A DNA stretch of 64,000 nt from JANLWK01 sp031364505 (GTDB lineage Bacteria; Eisenbacteria; RBG-16-71-46): the NCBI GenBank assembly GCA_031364505.1, contig JANLWK010000242.1, forward strand, positions 8,064-72,063, read 5' to 3'. The translations under genes and the position numbers were made by a program. Shown one piece after another: positions 51,967-61,473 of the stretch (positions within the stretch are counted from its first letter, which is position 1; each line of letters opens with the position of its first letter). The notes below the pieces were generated by a model. That model was not told where the DNA came from, ran no database searches, and saw nothing but the letters and a program-made list of their open reading frames with translations.

Positions 51967-54338
51967 GCCTCGGCGTCCGGGTTCCGCCCGCCTTTGCTCT
52001 CGAGGAGCTGGACCGCCCCGAACGCGTCTCGGAGTCCCTGCGGGCGCGCGGCGTGCGTCTCGATGCGGACGAGGTCGTGCTGCTCGCCCGGCTGCTCGGG
52101 CGCGCGCCGGCGTGGGCCGAGGCCGTGCTGTTCGGCATCCTCTGGAGCGAGCACTGTTCGTACAAGTCGACGCGGCACCTGCTCCGCCGCCTGCCGACGC
52201 GGGCGCCCCAGGTCGTGCTCGGCCCCGGTGAGGACGCCGGCGTGGTGTCGCTTCCCGCGCCCTCGGCGGACCAGGTGCTCGTGCTCGCGCACGAGAGCCA
52301 CAACCATCCGAGCCAGGTATTGCCGGTCGAAGGTGCCGCGACCGGTGTCGGCGGCATCGTGCGCGACGTCGCGTGCATGGGGGCCACCGTGGTCGGCGTG
52401 CTCGACTCGCTGCGCTTCGGCGATCCCGCTTCCGGCATTCACGTGCGCGACGTGATCCGCGGCGTGGTCGAGGGCGTGGCCGGCTACGGCAACCCGCTGG
52501 GCGTGCCGAACCTGGGCGGCGACACGGTGTTCGATGCCGGCTACGACCGAAACGTGCTCGTCAACGTGATGGCCGTCGGACTGGCGCCCGCCGACGGCGT
52601 GCTGCGCAGCCGCGTGCCGGCGGGCGATGAGGCGTGGGTGTTCGTGCTCGTCGGCAAACCCACCGACTCGAGCGGATTCGGTGGCGCCGCCTTCGCCTCG
52701 GACGCGCTCAAGGGCGACGACGATCGCGGCGCGGTCCAGCTGCCCGATCCGTTCCTCAAGCGCGTGCTGTCGGTCGCGAACGAAGCGGCATTCGCCCGGC
52801 TGCGCGAGCGCGGCGTGAGGGCGGGGTTCAAGGACCTGGGGGCCGGCGGCGTCGCGTGCGCGACGAGCGAGCTCGCGGCGGCCGGCGGTCGCGGCGCCCG
52901 CATCCATCTCGACCGCGCGCACCGCGTCGCGCGCCCGCTGGCCGCCGAGGTCCTGCTGTGCGCCGAGACGCAGGAGCGGTTCTGCTGGGTGGTGCCCGAG
53001 TCGTTCGCCGCCGAACTGTGCGACCTGTACCAGCGCGAGTTCGCGATCGGCTCGGTGTATCCGGGTGCCGCCGCGACGATTATCGGCGAGGTGACGGACG
53101 ACGGCCGCTTCACGGTGGACTGGAGCGGGGACGTGCTCGTGGACTGCGACGTCACCGCGATCACCGCCGGCCGCGAGGTGCGGCGCCCGTCGCGTGTCCG
53201 CGTGCCCGAGGCGCCGGGTGAACCCGACGGCACTGCACCCGCGGCCCCGCTCGCCGCGCGCGTCGAGTGGCTGCTCGAGCGGCTCGAGGTGTGCCCGCGC
53301 GAATACCTGACGCGCCACTACGACGGCGAGGTGCAGGGCCGCGCGCGGCTGCGCGCCGGCGAGGCCGACGCGTCGGTGATCCGCGCCGGGGCTGTCGGGG
53401 CCGGGGGGGGCAGCGCCGTTTCGCTCGCGTTCGCCTCGGGTGGGCACCCGAGATGGTGCGCGGCGGACCCGCAAGCCGGCGCGCGGCACGCCGTCGCGGA
53501 GGCGGCGCGCAAGGTCGCCGCCGTGGGAGCAGTGCCGTGGGCACTCACCGACTGCCTGAACTACGGCGACGCGCTCGACCCGGCGGTGATGGGGGATCTC
53601 GAGGCGGGCATCGATGGACTCGCCGCCGCGGCCGAGGCACTCGGCGGGCTCGCGGCAACCGGCGCCCCGCTGCCGTTCGTGAGCGGCAACGTGAGCCTCT
53701 ACAACGTGAGCGACGGCGTGTCGATTCCGCCGTCGCCGATCGTGATGTGCGCGGGCGTGATCGATGCGGACGTCCCCCCCGTGCCGATGGCGCTCACGCG
53801 GGCGGGCGACGTGCTCGTCCGCGTCGGCGCGGCACCGGTGACGCTCACGGGTTCGGCGTTCCTGCGCGCGACGGCTGGCTCGGCGGCCTCGGGCGGCGCG
53901 CCGCCGCCGCTGGACCTCGAGCGGGAGGCCGCACTTCATGCCTTCGCCGTCGCGAGCGCGCGCGAGCGGCGCGCCGCGGCCGCGCACGCCGTCGGCGACG
54001 GGGGGACCCTGGTCGCGATCGTCGAGATGCTGCGGGCGGGGCCCGCGGAGCCGGGCCTCGGCGTCGACGTGCGCGTCCCCGGCGGGGAGCCGGTCGACAT
54101 GACGCTGTTCTCGGAGTGCCCGGCGATCGTGTTCGCCGTGCCGGCCGATCGGGCGGGCGCGTTCGCGGAGGACGCGCGACTTCAGGGGCTCGACGCCGCC
54201 GCGTGGGGCGAGGTCACCGGCGGCGGGCGCTTCGTGGTCGCCGCCGGTGCGGAGACGGCGTCGTGGGACGCCGGCACCGTCCGGGCGATGGGAGGGCGGG
54301 TGCTCGAGCGCATCTGGAACGAGGAGCTCGACTCGTGA
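51963..54338 (+). CDS. purL: FGAM synthase, large subunit PurL (short form)
   Basis: Synthetase subunit that uses ATP and ammonia from PurQ to make FGAM. 791 residues, the short bacterial/archaeal type that works as a PurL-PurQ-PurS complex. Motifs: WSEHCSYKSTRH near residue 62, AHESHNHPSQVLP near 110, GAATGVGGIVRDV near 125, and FKDLGAGGV near 293. A glycine/alanine-rich stretch lies around residue 480. GTG start overlaps the purB stop. The matching PurS is probably the gene at 55135. Confidence 0.95.
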   Translation: MSLGVRVPPAFALEELDRPERVSESLRARGVRLDADEVVLLARLLGRAPAWAEAVLFGILWSEHCSYKSTRHLLRRLPTRAPQVVLGPGEDAGVVSLPAPSADQVLVLAHESHNHPSQVLPVEGAATGVGGIVRDVACMGATVVGVLDSLRFGDPASGIHVRDVIRGVVEGVAGYGNPLGVPNLGGDTVFDAGYDRNVLVNVMAVGLAPADGVLRSRVPAGDEAWVFVLVGKPTDSSGFGGAAFASDALKGDDDRGAVQLPDPFLKRVLSVANEAAFARLRERGVRAGFKDLGAGGVACATSELAAAGGRGARIHLDRAHRVARPLAAEVLLCAETQERFCWVVPESFAAELCDLYQREFAIGSVYPGAAATIIGEVTDDGRFTVDWSGDVLVDCDVTAITAGREVRRPSRVRVPEAPGEPDGTAPAAPLAARVEWLLERLEVCPREYLTRHYDGEVQGRARLRAGEADASVIRAGAVGAGGGSAVSLAFASGGHPRWCAADPQAGARHAVAEAARKVAAVGAVPWALTDCLNYGDALDPAVMGDLEAGIDGLAAAAEALGGLAATGAPLPFVSGNVSLYNVSDGVSIPPSPIVMCAGVIDADVPPVPMALTRAGDVLVRVGAAPVTLTGSAFLRATAGSAASGGAPPPLDLEREAALHAFAVASARERRAAAAHAVGDGGTLVAIVEMLRAGPAEPGLGVDVRVPGGEPVDMTLFSECPAIVFAVPADRAGAFAEDARLQGLDAAAWGEVTGGGRFVVAAGAETASWDAGTVRAMGGRVLERIWNEELDS

Positions 54339-55138
54339 GCGCCAGTGTGGCGGTGATCCAGCTGCCGGGCGTCAACTGCGAGCGCGAGACCGCGGCGGCG
54401 ATCGAGGCGGCGGGACTCTCGGCCACCGTGTTCGCCGGCACGCGCGCGCCCGAGGACCTGCGCGGCTTCGACGCATTCGTGATTCCCGGCGGATTCTCGT
54501 ACCAGGACCGCGTGCGCGCCGGGGCGCTGGCCGCCAAGCACCCGATCGTCGGGGTGCTGGCCGAGGAGGCGGACCGCGGCAAGCCGGTGCTCGGCATCTG
54601 CAACGGCGCCCAGGTGCTCGTCGAGGCCGGTCTCGTGCCGGGCGGGGCGGGCGTCGAGCTGGCATTGGCGCGAAACCGGATGCCGGCGCGCGACGGGTAC
54701 TACACGCGCTGGATCCGCGTGCGCGTCGAGGAGACGCCGTGCGTATTCGCGCGCGGGCTCGAACCCGGACTCGTCATTCCGCTGCCGATGGCGCACGGTG
54801 AGGGCCGCTTCGTGGGTGCCACGGGGCGCATGGAGGCGCTCGAGGCCGCGGGACAGATCCCGTTCCGCTACGCCCGGTCCGACGGGCGCGTCGCGACCGA
54901 GTTCCCGGACGATCCGAACGGCTCCGAGCGAGCCGCCGCCGGCGTCTGCAACGCGCGCGGTAACGTGCTCGCCCTGATGCCGCATCCCGAGCGCGCGATC
55001 GCGCGCGACGCCGTGGCCCGGTCGATCGCCGGCGCGTGGTCGGCCCCGGCGCCGTGCGATCTCGACGCGGGGGCCGGCGGGCCAGGGCCCGGGCTGCTGC
55101 TGTTCCGGGCGCTGCGCGAGCACCTCGAGGACGCATGA
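54335..55138 (+). CDS. purQ: FGAM synthase glutaminase subunit PurQ
   Basis: Class I glutamine amidotransferase that feeds ammonia to PurL. 267 residues, with catalytic Cys89 in GICNGAQ, FVIPGGFSYQDRVRAG near residue 50 and the His/Glu pair in LMPHPERA near 220. About 30 residues longer than Bacillus PurQ, with a Gly/Ala-rich insertion before the C-terminus. GTG start overlaps purL (GTGA); its stop overlaps the next gene (ATGA). Confidence 0.95.
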   Translation: MSASVAVIQLPGVNCERETAAAIEAAGLSATVFAGTRAPEDLRGFDAFVIPGGFSYQDRVRAGALAAKHPIVGVLAEEADRGKPVLGICNGAQVLVEAGLVPGGAGVELALARNRMPARDGYYTRWIRVRVEETPCVFARGLEPGLVIPLPMAHGEGRFVGATGRMEALEAAGQIPFRYARSDGRVATEFPDDPNGSERAAAGVCNARGNVLALMPHPERAIARDAVARSIAGAWSAPAPCDLDAGAGGPGPGLLLFRALREHLEDA

Positions 55139-55719
55139 TCATGAACGAAACCCGAGCCGGTACGTGGCAGGCATGGATCGAGCCGATCGGTGACGATCCC
55201 GAGGCGCTGTCCGCGGCCGACATCGCCCGGACCCGCCTCGCGGCGGGTGCGCGCCTCGGCGATCTCCGGCGCGCGCGACTCATCGAAATCAGCGGGTCGG
55301 CGCGCGACCGCGGGGGTGTGGAGGCCCTCCTGCACGACTCGGCGTTGATCTACAACCCGCACAAGGAGCGCTGCCACGTGCGTCGCGACGCCGCCGAGCC
55401 GGTGCCGGGGGCGCCGCCGGACACGCGGCTCCTGCTCGTCACCGAGCGGGGCCGGACGCGGCGGCCGGCGATCGAGCGCTGGTGGTCGCGCGCGGCGCGC
55501 GAGCGCGTCACCGCGCGCGAGGGGATGGTCTGGGCGCTCCGCTTCGAGGCGGGCGCCGACGCCGAATCGATGTCGCGCGAGCTGGGTACGCTGCGGGATC
55601 CGCGTCACGGGTTATTCTGCAATCCGTTCGCTCAGGCCATGGATGCGAGCGGGGCCCGGGCCCCGGTTCCGTGGATCGGCGACGAGGACGATAGGGCCGG
55701 ACGGGGAGTCACGCGATGA
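55135..55719 (+). CDS. PurS-like protein, apparently two tandem domains
   Basis: 194 residues in the exact slot where purS is expected, between purQ and purF. I see two similar halves. The first (about 8-80) ends in EALLHDSALIYNPHKE; the second (about 95-170) ends in RHGLFCNPFAQAM. Both recall the LLAN-P end of PurS, an 80-residue subunit that holds PurL and PurQ together. Similarity is weak, so this is inferred mainly from position and layout. Coupled on both sides by 4-nt overlaps. It may be a separate lineage-specific adaptor instead. Confidence 0.55.
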   Translation: MIMNETRAGTWQAWIEPIGDDPEALSAADIARTRLAAGARLGDLRRARLIEISGSARDRGGVEALLHDSALIYNPHKERCHVRRDAAEPVPGAPPDTRLLLVTERGRTRRPAIERWWSRAARERVTAREGMVWALRFEAGADAESMSRELGTLRDPRHGLFCNPFAQAMDASGARAPVPWIGDEDDRAGRGVTR

Positions 55720-57146
55720 ACGGATGGAGCGGGGACAAGGGCTGGCACGAGGAGTGCGGCGTGTTCGGCGCGGTGGGTGTGCCGCGGGCGGCCGTGATCG
55801 TGGGGCTCGGCCTCCACGCGCTGCAGCACCGCGGCCAGGAGGCCGCCGGCATCGTGTCGAGCGACGAGGCGACCGGGTTCCACGTCGAGCGCGGCCTCGG
55901 GCTCGTGTCCGACGTGTTCGACGACTCGTCGTTCACGCGGCTGCCCGGCTCGCTCGCGATCGGGCACAACCGCTACTCGACCTCGGGCAGCGTGACGCTC
56001 GAGAACACGCAACCCCTGCACGTCGTCTACCGCGGCGGCCACCTGGCGCTCGCCCACAACGGCAACCTCGTCAACGCGCGCGAGCTGCGACAGGAACTCG
56101 AGGCCAGCGGCTCGATCTTCCAGACCACGCTCGACACCGAGATCTTCCTGCACCTGATCGCGCGCTCGAAGGCCACGGATACCGCCGAGGCGCTGCTCGA
56201 CGCGGCCCGCCGCGTGCGCGGCGCCTTCGCGCTCGTCGTGCTCACCGCCGACCACGTCCTCGCGCTCCGCGACGCGCACGGTGTGCGCCCGCTGTGCCTC
56301 GGACGTCTCGGCGACGGCTACGTCGTCGCGAGCGAGACCTGCGCGCTGGACCTCGTCGGCGCCCAGGTCCTGCGCGACGTCCAGCCCGGCGAGCTGGTGC
56401 GGATCGACGCGCGGGGCTTGAGCGCCCGGCAGGCGCTCGAGCCGGCGGACCCGCCGCAGTTCTGCGTGTTCGAGCACATCTATTTCTCGCGCCCCGACAG
56501 CCGCGTGTTCGGCGAGGGGGTCGACCGCGTGCGGCGGCGCATCGGACACAAGCTCGCCGAGGAGTGCCCCGCCGACGGCGACGTGGTGATCAGCGTGCCC
56601 GATTCGAGCAACTCGATCGCCCTCGGCTACAGCGAGGCGTCGGGGATCCGGTTCGAGCTGGGACTCATCCGCAATCACTACGTCGGCCGCACGTTCATCG
56701 AGCCGATGCAGCGCGATCGCGACGAAGGCGTGCGGGTCAAGTTCAACCCGGTACGCGAGATCATGGAGGGACGCCGGATCGTCGTGGTCGACGACTCGAT
56801 CGTCCGCGGCACCACGAGCCGCAAGCTCGTCACGGCAATCCGGCGCGCGGGCGCGCGCGAGGTGCACTTTCGCGTCGGATCGCCCCCGGTGACGTTCCCG
56901 TGCTTCTACGGCATCGACACCCCCCGGCGAAGCGAGCTGATCGGAGCGCTAAAAACGACGGGGGAGATTGCCGATTACCTGGGGGTGGATACGCTCGGGT
57001 ACCTGTCCCTGGAGGGATTGCTCGCCTGCGAGCAGGAGCCCCGTCAGTACTGCCACGCGTGTTTCAGCGGGCAATACCCGATTGCCGTCGATCCCGAGGC
57101 CGGCAAGCTCTCGATCGAAAACCTCCACACCTCGCGGACCGGATGA
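55716..57146 (+). CDS. purF: Amidophosphoribosyltransferase
   Basis: First and committed step of purine synthesis: PRPP plus glutamine gives phosphoribosylamine. 476 residues: a 13-residue propeptide that should be cut to expose Cys14 (ECGVFG), the glutaminase domain, then the PRTase domain with VVVDDSIVRGTTS. Cysteines in FCVFEH, PCFYGID and YCHAC match the four 4Fe-4S ligands of the Bacillus enzyme, so it is probably oxygen-sensitive. Start ATG 55716 overlaps the previous gene; its stop overlaps the next. Confidence 0.96.
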   Translation: MNGWSGDKGWHEECGVFGAVGVPRAAVIVGLGLHALQHRGQEAAGIVSSDEATGFHVERGLGLVSDVFDDSSFTRLPGSLAIGHNRYSTSGSVTLENTQPLHVVYRGGHLALAHNGNLVNARELRQELEASGSIFQTTLDTEIFLHLIARSKATDTAEALLDAARRVRGAFALVVLTADHVLALRDAHGVRPLCLGRLGDGYVVASETCALDLVGAQVLRDVQPGELVRIDARGLSARQALEPADPPQFCVFEHIYFSRPDSRVFGEGVDRVRRRIGHKLAEECPADGDVVISVPDSSNSIALGYSEASGIRFELGLIRNHYVGRTFIEPMQRDRDEGVRVKFNPVREIMEGRRIVVVDDSIVRGTTSRKLVTAIRRAGAREVHFRVGSPPVTFPCFYGIDTPRRSELIGALKTTGEIADYLGVDTLGYLSLEGLLACEQEPRQYCHACFSGQYPIAVDPEAGKLSIENLHTSRTG

Positions 57147-57919
57147 CGACGCCTCCCGCGGCCGCCCCGGGTACGACGTCCCGAACCGACGACACCGGGC
57201 CTCCGCCGGTGTTGCGGCGCGTGACCCTGGCGCTCGTCGCCGTCGTCGCGGTGTTCGTCCTCGCGAACGTCGCGCGTGTCCCGCACGAGCCGACGGCACC
57301 CGATGTGACCGCGCAGATGTCGCGGAGGGCCCAGCACGCGGCCCCCCTCGACACGCGCAAGTTCATCTGGCACCAGGTCGACCTCGATCGAGAGGCGAAC
57401 CTGTCGACGTGGGTGTCGACGGTGCAGCTCGCCCTGATCGGAGCGCTGGCGATCGCGTTCGCCTGGCTGCGCGGGCGGCGCGGCTGGCTTTGGATCGGCC
57501 TCGGATTCCTCTATCTTTCCGCCGACGAACTCGCCCAGATTCACGAGTGGATCGGCGAGGTGATGTGGCACTCGCCGTTCCGGCTCGGATTCATTGCGCC
57601 ACCCTATCCGTGGGTGCTCCTGTTCGGCCCGCCCTTCCTCGCCTTCGGCGTCTGGATGGCGCGGTTCGCCGCGCGGGAGCTCGCGGAGTGGCCCGATCTC
57701 CGGCGCCGGATCGGGATCGGGCTCGTCCTGCTCTTCCTGGCCATCCCGCTCGAGATCGTGGGCGGCAAGCTCGAGGGCATGTCGGCCCGCCTGCTGCGGG
57801 TCGAGTCGACCACCGAGGAGACGTGCGAGCTGCTGGGCGAGATCGTGCTGCTCGTCGCCATGCTGAACGCCGTTTCGCGATCCGTGATTCGCCGAGTTCC
57901 CGAGCGCCGCGACCCCTGA
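57143..57919 (+). CDS. Multi-helix membrane protein, function unknown
   Basis: 258 residues. A proline-rich N-terminus, then about six hydrophobic helices (roughly 27-45, 92-108, 113-125, 150-170, 185-205, 228-245). A conserved-looking FLYLSADELAQIHEWIG segment lies at about 118-134, with acidic residues facing histidines, and ESTTEETCELLGE before the last helix. The acidic/His pairs could bind a metal or proton, but I do not recognise the family. ATG start overlaps the purF stop, so it rides on the purine run without an obvious link. Confidence 0.6.
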   Translation: MTTPPAAAPGTTSRTDDTGPPPVLRRVTLALVAVVAVFVLANVARVPHEPTAPDVTAQMSRRAQHAAPLDTRKFIWHQVDLDREANLSTWVSTVQLALIGALAIAFAWLRGRRGWLWIGLGFLYLSADELAQIHEWIGEVMWHSPFRLGFIAPPYPWVLLFGPPFLAFGVWMARFAARELAEWPDLRRRIGIGLVLLFLAIPLEIVGGKLEGMSARLLRVESTTEETCELLGEIVLLVAMLNAVSRSVIRRVPERRDP

Positions 57920-57959
57920 CGTCCGGCCCGAGGGACTTAGGCCCAAGCAAAGGCCCGAG

Positions 57960-59492
57960 ATGTCCCTCGAGGAACTGAAGCGACAGAGGATCGAGAAGAT
58001 CGAGCGCTGGAAGGCACTCGGCCTGCCCGCGTACGCCTACCGTTTCGACGGCGCGAACGCCGTGACCGACCTGCTCGCCCGCGGGGACGCCGTGACGCCC
58101 GAGCCCGGCGAGGTGGTGCGCGTCGCCGGCCGGATCCTGTCACTGCGCGGCCACGGCAAGGCGGGCTTCGCGCACATCCTCGACGCGACGGGACGGATCC
58201 AGCTCTACTTCCGCGCCGACCACCTGGGCGAGGCCTTCGCGCGTTACGAGCTGCTCGACGTCGGCGACTGGATCGGCATCGAGGGCCCGCTGTTCCGCAC
58301 GCGCACCGGCGAGATCACGGTGCGCGTCGACTCGGTGGAGCTGCTCGCCAAGTCGCTGCGCCCGCTGCCCGAGAAGTGGCACGGGCTCAAGGATCCCGAG
58401 ACGCGTTTCCGGCAGCGCTACGCGGACCTGTTCATGAACCTGGAAGTGCGCGAGGCGTTCCGGCGCCGGGCGCGGCTCGTGAGCGCGCTGCGCGAGACGC
58501 TGGACGGGAATGGCTTCCTCGAGGTCGAGACCCCCGTGCTCCAGCCGCTCTACGGCGGCGCGTTCGCGCGGCCGTTCGTGACGCACCATCACGCGCTGGG
58601 CATGGAACTCTATCTCCGAATCTCGAACGAGCTGTATCTCAAGCGGCTGATCGTGGGCGGGCTCGACCGCGTCTACGAGTTCTCGCGCGATTTCCGCAAC
58701 GAGGGCATCGACCGTTCGCACAGTCCGGAATTCACGATGCTCGAGTTCTACCAGGCCTACGCCGACGTCTACGACATGATGGACGCGACCGAGCGGCTGA
58801 TCGCCCATGCCGTCGAGCGCGCCTGCGGCACCCTCGCGCTCACCGTGCAGGGCGAGGCGATCGACTTCACGCCGCCGTGGCGGCGGCTGTCGATGCTCGA
58901 CGCCGTGAGCGAGGTGGTCGGCGAGTCGATTCACGCCCTCGACGCGGCCGTGCTCGAGCGTCACGCCCGCCGGCTCGGCGTCGAGACGCGTCCCGGCACC
59001 GGCGCGGGAGGGCTGCTCGACGCGCTGTTCAGCGAGAAGGTCCAGCCCACGCTCCGGCAGCCGACGCTCGTCGTCGACTACCCGGCCGAGACCTCGCCGC
59101 TCGCGCGCGTCAGCCGCACGAATCCGAACGTGGTCGAGCGGTTCGAGCTGTTCGTCGCGGGCATGGAGATCGGCAACGCGTTCTCGGAACAGAACGACCC
59201 GCAGGCCCAGCGGGCCGCGCTCGAGCTGCAGATGGAACGGCGCGCCGGCGGCGACGAGGAGGCCCAGGTCATGGACGCCGACTACATCCGGGCGCTCGAG
59301 TACGGCATGCCGCCGACGGGCGGCGTCGGCATCGGCATCGACCGGCTGGCCATGCTCGTGACCGACGCGCGCTCGATCCGCGACGTGATGCTGTTCCCGC
59401 AGCTCAGGCCCGAGGAGGGCCGCGCCGAGATCGAGGACGAGCCGGACGAGGACGAGCCCGCGACGGACCCGGCAGGACACGCCCGCTCGTGA
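57960..59492 (+). CDS. lysS: Lysine-tRNA ligase, class II
   Basis: Charges tRNALys. 510 residues: an N-terminal OB-fold anticodon domain (about 45-140), then the class II core with motif 2 FRNEGIDRSHSPEFTMLE near residue 243 and motif 3 GVGIGIDRLAML near 460. The last 35 residues are an acidic tail (EDEPDEDEP) beyond the usual end. A weak AAAGG lies upstream of the ATG. It overlaps lolC by 4 nt. Confidence 0.96.
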   Translation: MSLEELKRQRIEKIERWKALGLPAYAYRFDGANAVTDLLARGDAVTPEPGEVVRVAGRILSLRGHGKAGFAHILDATGRIQLYFRADHLGEAFARYELLDVGDWIGIEGPLFRTRTGEITVRVDSVELLAKSLRPLPEKWHGLKDPETRFRQRYADLFMNLEVREAFRRRARLVSALRETLDGNGFLEVETPVLQPLYGGAFARPFVTHHHALGMELYLRISNELYLKRLIVGGLDRVYEFSRDFRNEGIDRSHSPEFTMLEFYQAYADVYDMMDATERLIAHAVERACGTLALTVQGEAIDFTPPWRRLSMLDAVSEVVGESIHALDAAVLERHARRLGVETRPGTGAGGLLDALFSEKVQPTLRQPTLVVDYPAETSPLARVSRTNPNVVERFELFVAGMEIGNAFSEQNDPQAQRAALELQMERRAGGDEEAQVMDADYIRALEYGMPPTGGVGIGIDRLAMLVTDARSIRDVMLFPQLRPEEGRAEIEDEPDEDEPATDPAGHARS

Positions 59493-60727
59493 GTGTCACC
59501 CTGTGGGTGGCCTCGCGCTACATGCGTGCCCGGCCGCGGAGCGCCTTCGTCACGCTGCTCAGCGCCATCTCGGTCGGGGGCGTGGCGCTGGGCGTGACGG
59601 CGCTCGTCACGGTGCTCGCCGTGATGAACGGGTTCGAGAACGAGGTCCAGTCGCGTATCGCCGGCACCGACGCCCACGTCGTCATCCTGGGCTCGAACGC
59701 CTCGGGGGTCGCCGACGCCGGTGACCTGGTGCGGCGGATCCGGCGGGATCCCGACGTCGTCGGCGTGGCGCCGTTCACCTACGTCAAGGCGATGGCGTTC
59801 CGCGAGGGCTTCACCGAGGGGCTCATCGTCAAGGGCGTCGACCTGGCGGCCGAGCGTGGCGTCACGACCATCGGCAACAACTTCACGCCGCCGCTCGACT
59901 CGATCCCGCTGCGCACCACCGGCGGGCGGCCGGGGCTCGTGCTCGGCTCCGAGCTGGCCGACCGGCTCGGGGCGAGGGTCGGCGACGAAGTACTGCTCGC
60001 CACGCTGACGGGCGACCCGGGGTCGGCCCTCGGCTTCGCGCCCCGGCTCAAGCCGTTCCGGCTCGTGGGCGTGTTCCGCTCGGGCCTCTACACGTACGAT
60101 TCCAGTCTCGGCTTCACGTCGATTCCCGCGGCCCAGCAGTTCTTCGAACTCGGCACCTCGGTGACCGGCATCGAGGTGCGACTGCGCGACATGTTCCAGG
60201 CGCCGCAGGTCGGCGAGCGCATCCTGTCCGGGCTCGGCGTGCCGGGCCTGCGCGCCAACAACTGGATCGAGCTCAACCGGAACCTGTTCACCTGGATGCG
60301 GCTCGAGAAGGCCGTGATGTTCGTGATCCTCGCGCTCATCGTGCTCGTCGCGGCGTTCAACATCGTGAGCACGCTGTTCATGGTCGTGCTCGAGAAGCGC
60401 CGCGACATCGGCGTGCTCAAGTCGCTGGGCGCCACCGACGGCCAGGTGCTGCGCGTGTTCCTCTACCAGGGCCTCCTGATCGGCGCCGCGGGGACCGGCC
60501 TGGGCGTGTTGCTCGGCGGCACGCTGATCGCGATACTCCGGCGCTACCCGTTCGTACGGCTGCCGGGGGACGTCTACTTCATCGAGCGCCTGCCGGTGCG
60601 GCCGGAGTTATCGGACTTCGCCGCCGTAATTCTTGCCGCCCTCGCCCTGTGTCTGGTCGCCGCCCTCTACCCGGCGTGGCGGGCCTCGCGACTCGATCCG
60701 GTGGACGCGATCCGCCGGCAGGCATGA
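59489..60727 (+). CDS. lolC: Lipoprotein-releasing ABC transporter permease (LolC/LolE family)
   Basis: Inner-membrane permease that, with LolD, extracts mature lipoproteins for outer-membrane targeting. 412 residues: N-terminal helix (about 20-45), a periplasmic MacB-like domain (about 48-260), and three C-terminal helices (FtsX-like), ending in PAWRASRLDPVDAIR. Only one permease gene is present before lolD, so the transporter may be a LolF-type homodimer. GTG start overlaps the lysS stop. Confidence 0.9.
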   Translation: MSVTLWVASRYMRARPRSAFVTLLSAISVGGVALGVTALVTVLAVMNGFENEVQSRIAGTDAHVVILGSNASGVADAGDLVRRIRRDPDVVGVAPFTYVKAMAFREGFTEGLIVKGVDLAAERGVTTIGNNFTPPLDSIPLRTTGGRPGLVLGSELADRLGARVGDEVLLATLTGDPGSALGFAPRLKPFRLVGVFRSGLYTYDSSLGFTSIPAAQQFFELGTSVTGIEVRLRDMFQAPQVGERILSGLGVPGLRANNWIELNRNLFTWMRLEKAVMFVILALIVLVAAFNIVSTLFMVVLEKRRDIGVLKSLGATDGQVLRVFLYQGLLIGAAGTGLGVLLGGTLIAILRRYPFVRLPGDVYFIERLPVRPELSDFAAVILAALALCLVAALYPAWRASRLDPVDAIRRQA

Positions 60728-61470
60728 AGCGGAACGCGAAGATGGCCGATTTAACCATTGGAAACAGTACGGTTGCCGAGCACGGGCCGGCGCTGGAGGC
60801 CACCGGGATCCGGAAGTCCTACCCGACTCCGGAGGGGCCACTCGAAGTCCTGCGAGGGGTCGATCTGACGGTCGATCGTGGCACGATCCTCGCGATCGTG
60901 GGGGCCTCGGGATCGGGGAAGAGCACGCTGCTCAACATCCTCGGCACCCTGGACCACGCCGACGCCGGCGTGGTTCGCGTGGGAGGGCGGCCGGTGTCGG
61001 CGCTCAAGCCGCGCGAGCTGGCGGAGTTCCGTTCGCGGCGGCTGGGGTTCGTGTTCCAGTTTCACCACCTGCTGCCCGAGTTCACGGCCGAGGAGAACGT
61101 GATGATGCCGCTCGTGCTGGCCGGAGTCGCGAGTGCCTCGGCGCGGGATCGCGCGCGCGCGGCCCTCGATTCGGTGGGCCTCGTCGAGCGCCGCCAGCAC
61201 CGTCCGGCGGAGCTGTCGGGCGGCGAGGCGCAGCGCGTCGCGGTCGCGCGGGCGCTGGTCGCGTCGCCGCAACTCGTGCTCGCGGACGAGCCTTCGGGGA
61301 ACCTGGATCCACGCGCGGCCGAGGCGCTTCACGACCTCATGTCATCATTGGCCCGCGACCGGCATCAAACGTTCATCGTCGTGACACACAATGATAGACT
61401 CGCGAGCCGAGCCGACCGGGTCCTGACGCTGGACGACGGTCGCCTGAGCCCCGCGTCCACGAGAGGCTGA
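60724..61470 (+). CDS. lolD: Lipoprotein-releasing ABC transporter ATP-binding protein
   Basis: ATPase partner of LolC. 248 residues with Walker A GASGSGKS (near residue 60), Q-loop FVFQFHHLLPEF, signature LSGGEAQRVAVARAL (near 166), Walker B LVLADEPSGNLD and H-loop VVTHN. FHHLLPEF matches the LolD-specific region. ATG 60742 is an alternative start; ATG 60724 overlaps the lolC stop by 4 nt, typical of this pair. Confidence 0.93.
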   Translation: MKRNAKMADLTIGNSTVAEHGPALEATGIRKSYPTPEGPLEVLRGVDLTVDRGTILAIVGASGSGKSTLLNILGTLDHADAGVVRVGGRPVSALKPRELAEFRSRRLGFVFQFHHLLPEFTAEENVMMPLVLAGVASASARDRARAALDSVGLVERRQHRPAELSGGEAQRVAVARALVASPQLVLADEPSGNLDPRAAEALHDLMSSLARDRHQTFIVVTHNDRLASRADRVLTLDDGRLSPASTRG

Positions 61471-61473
61471 CGC

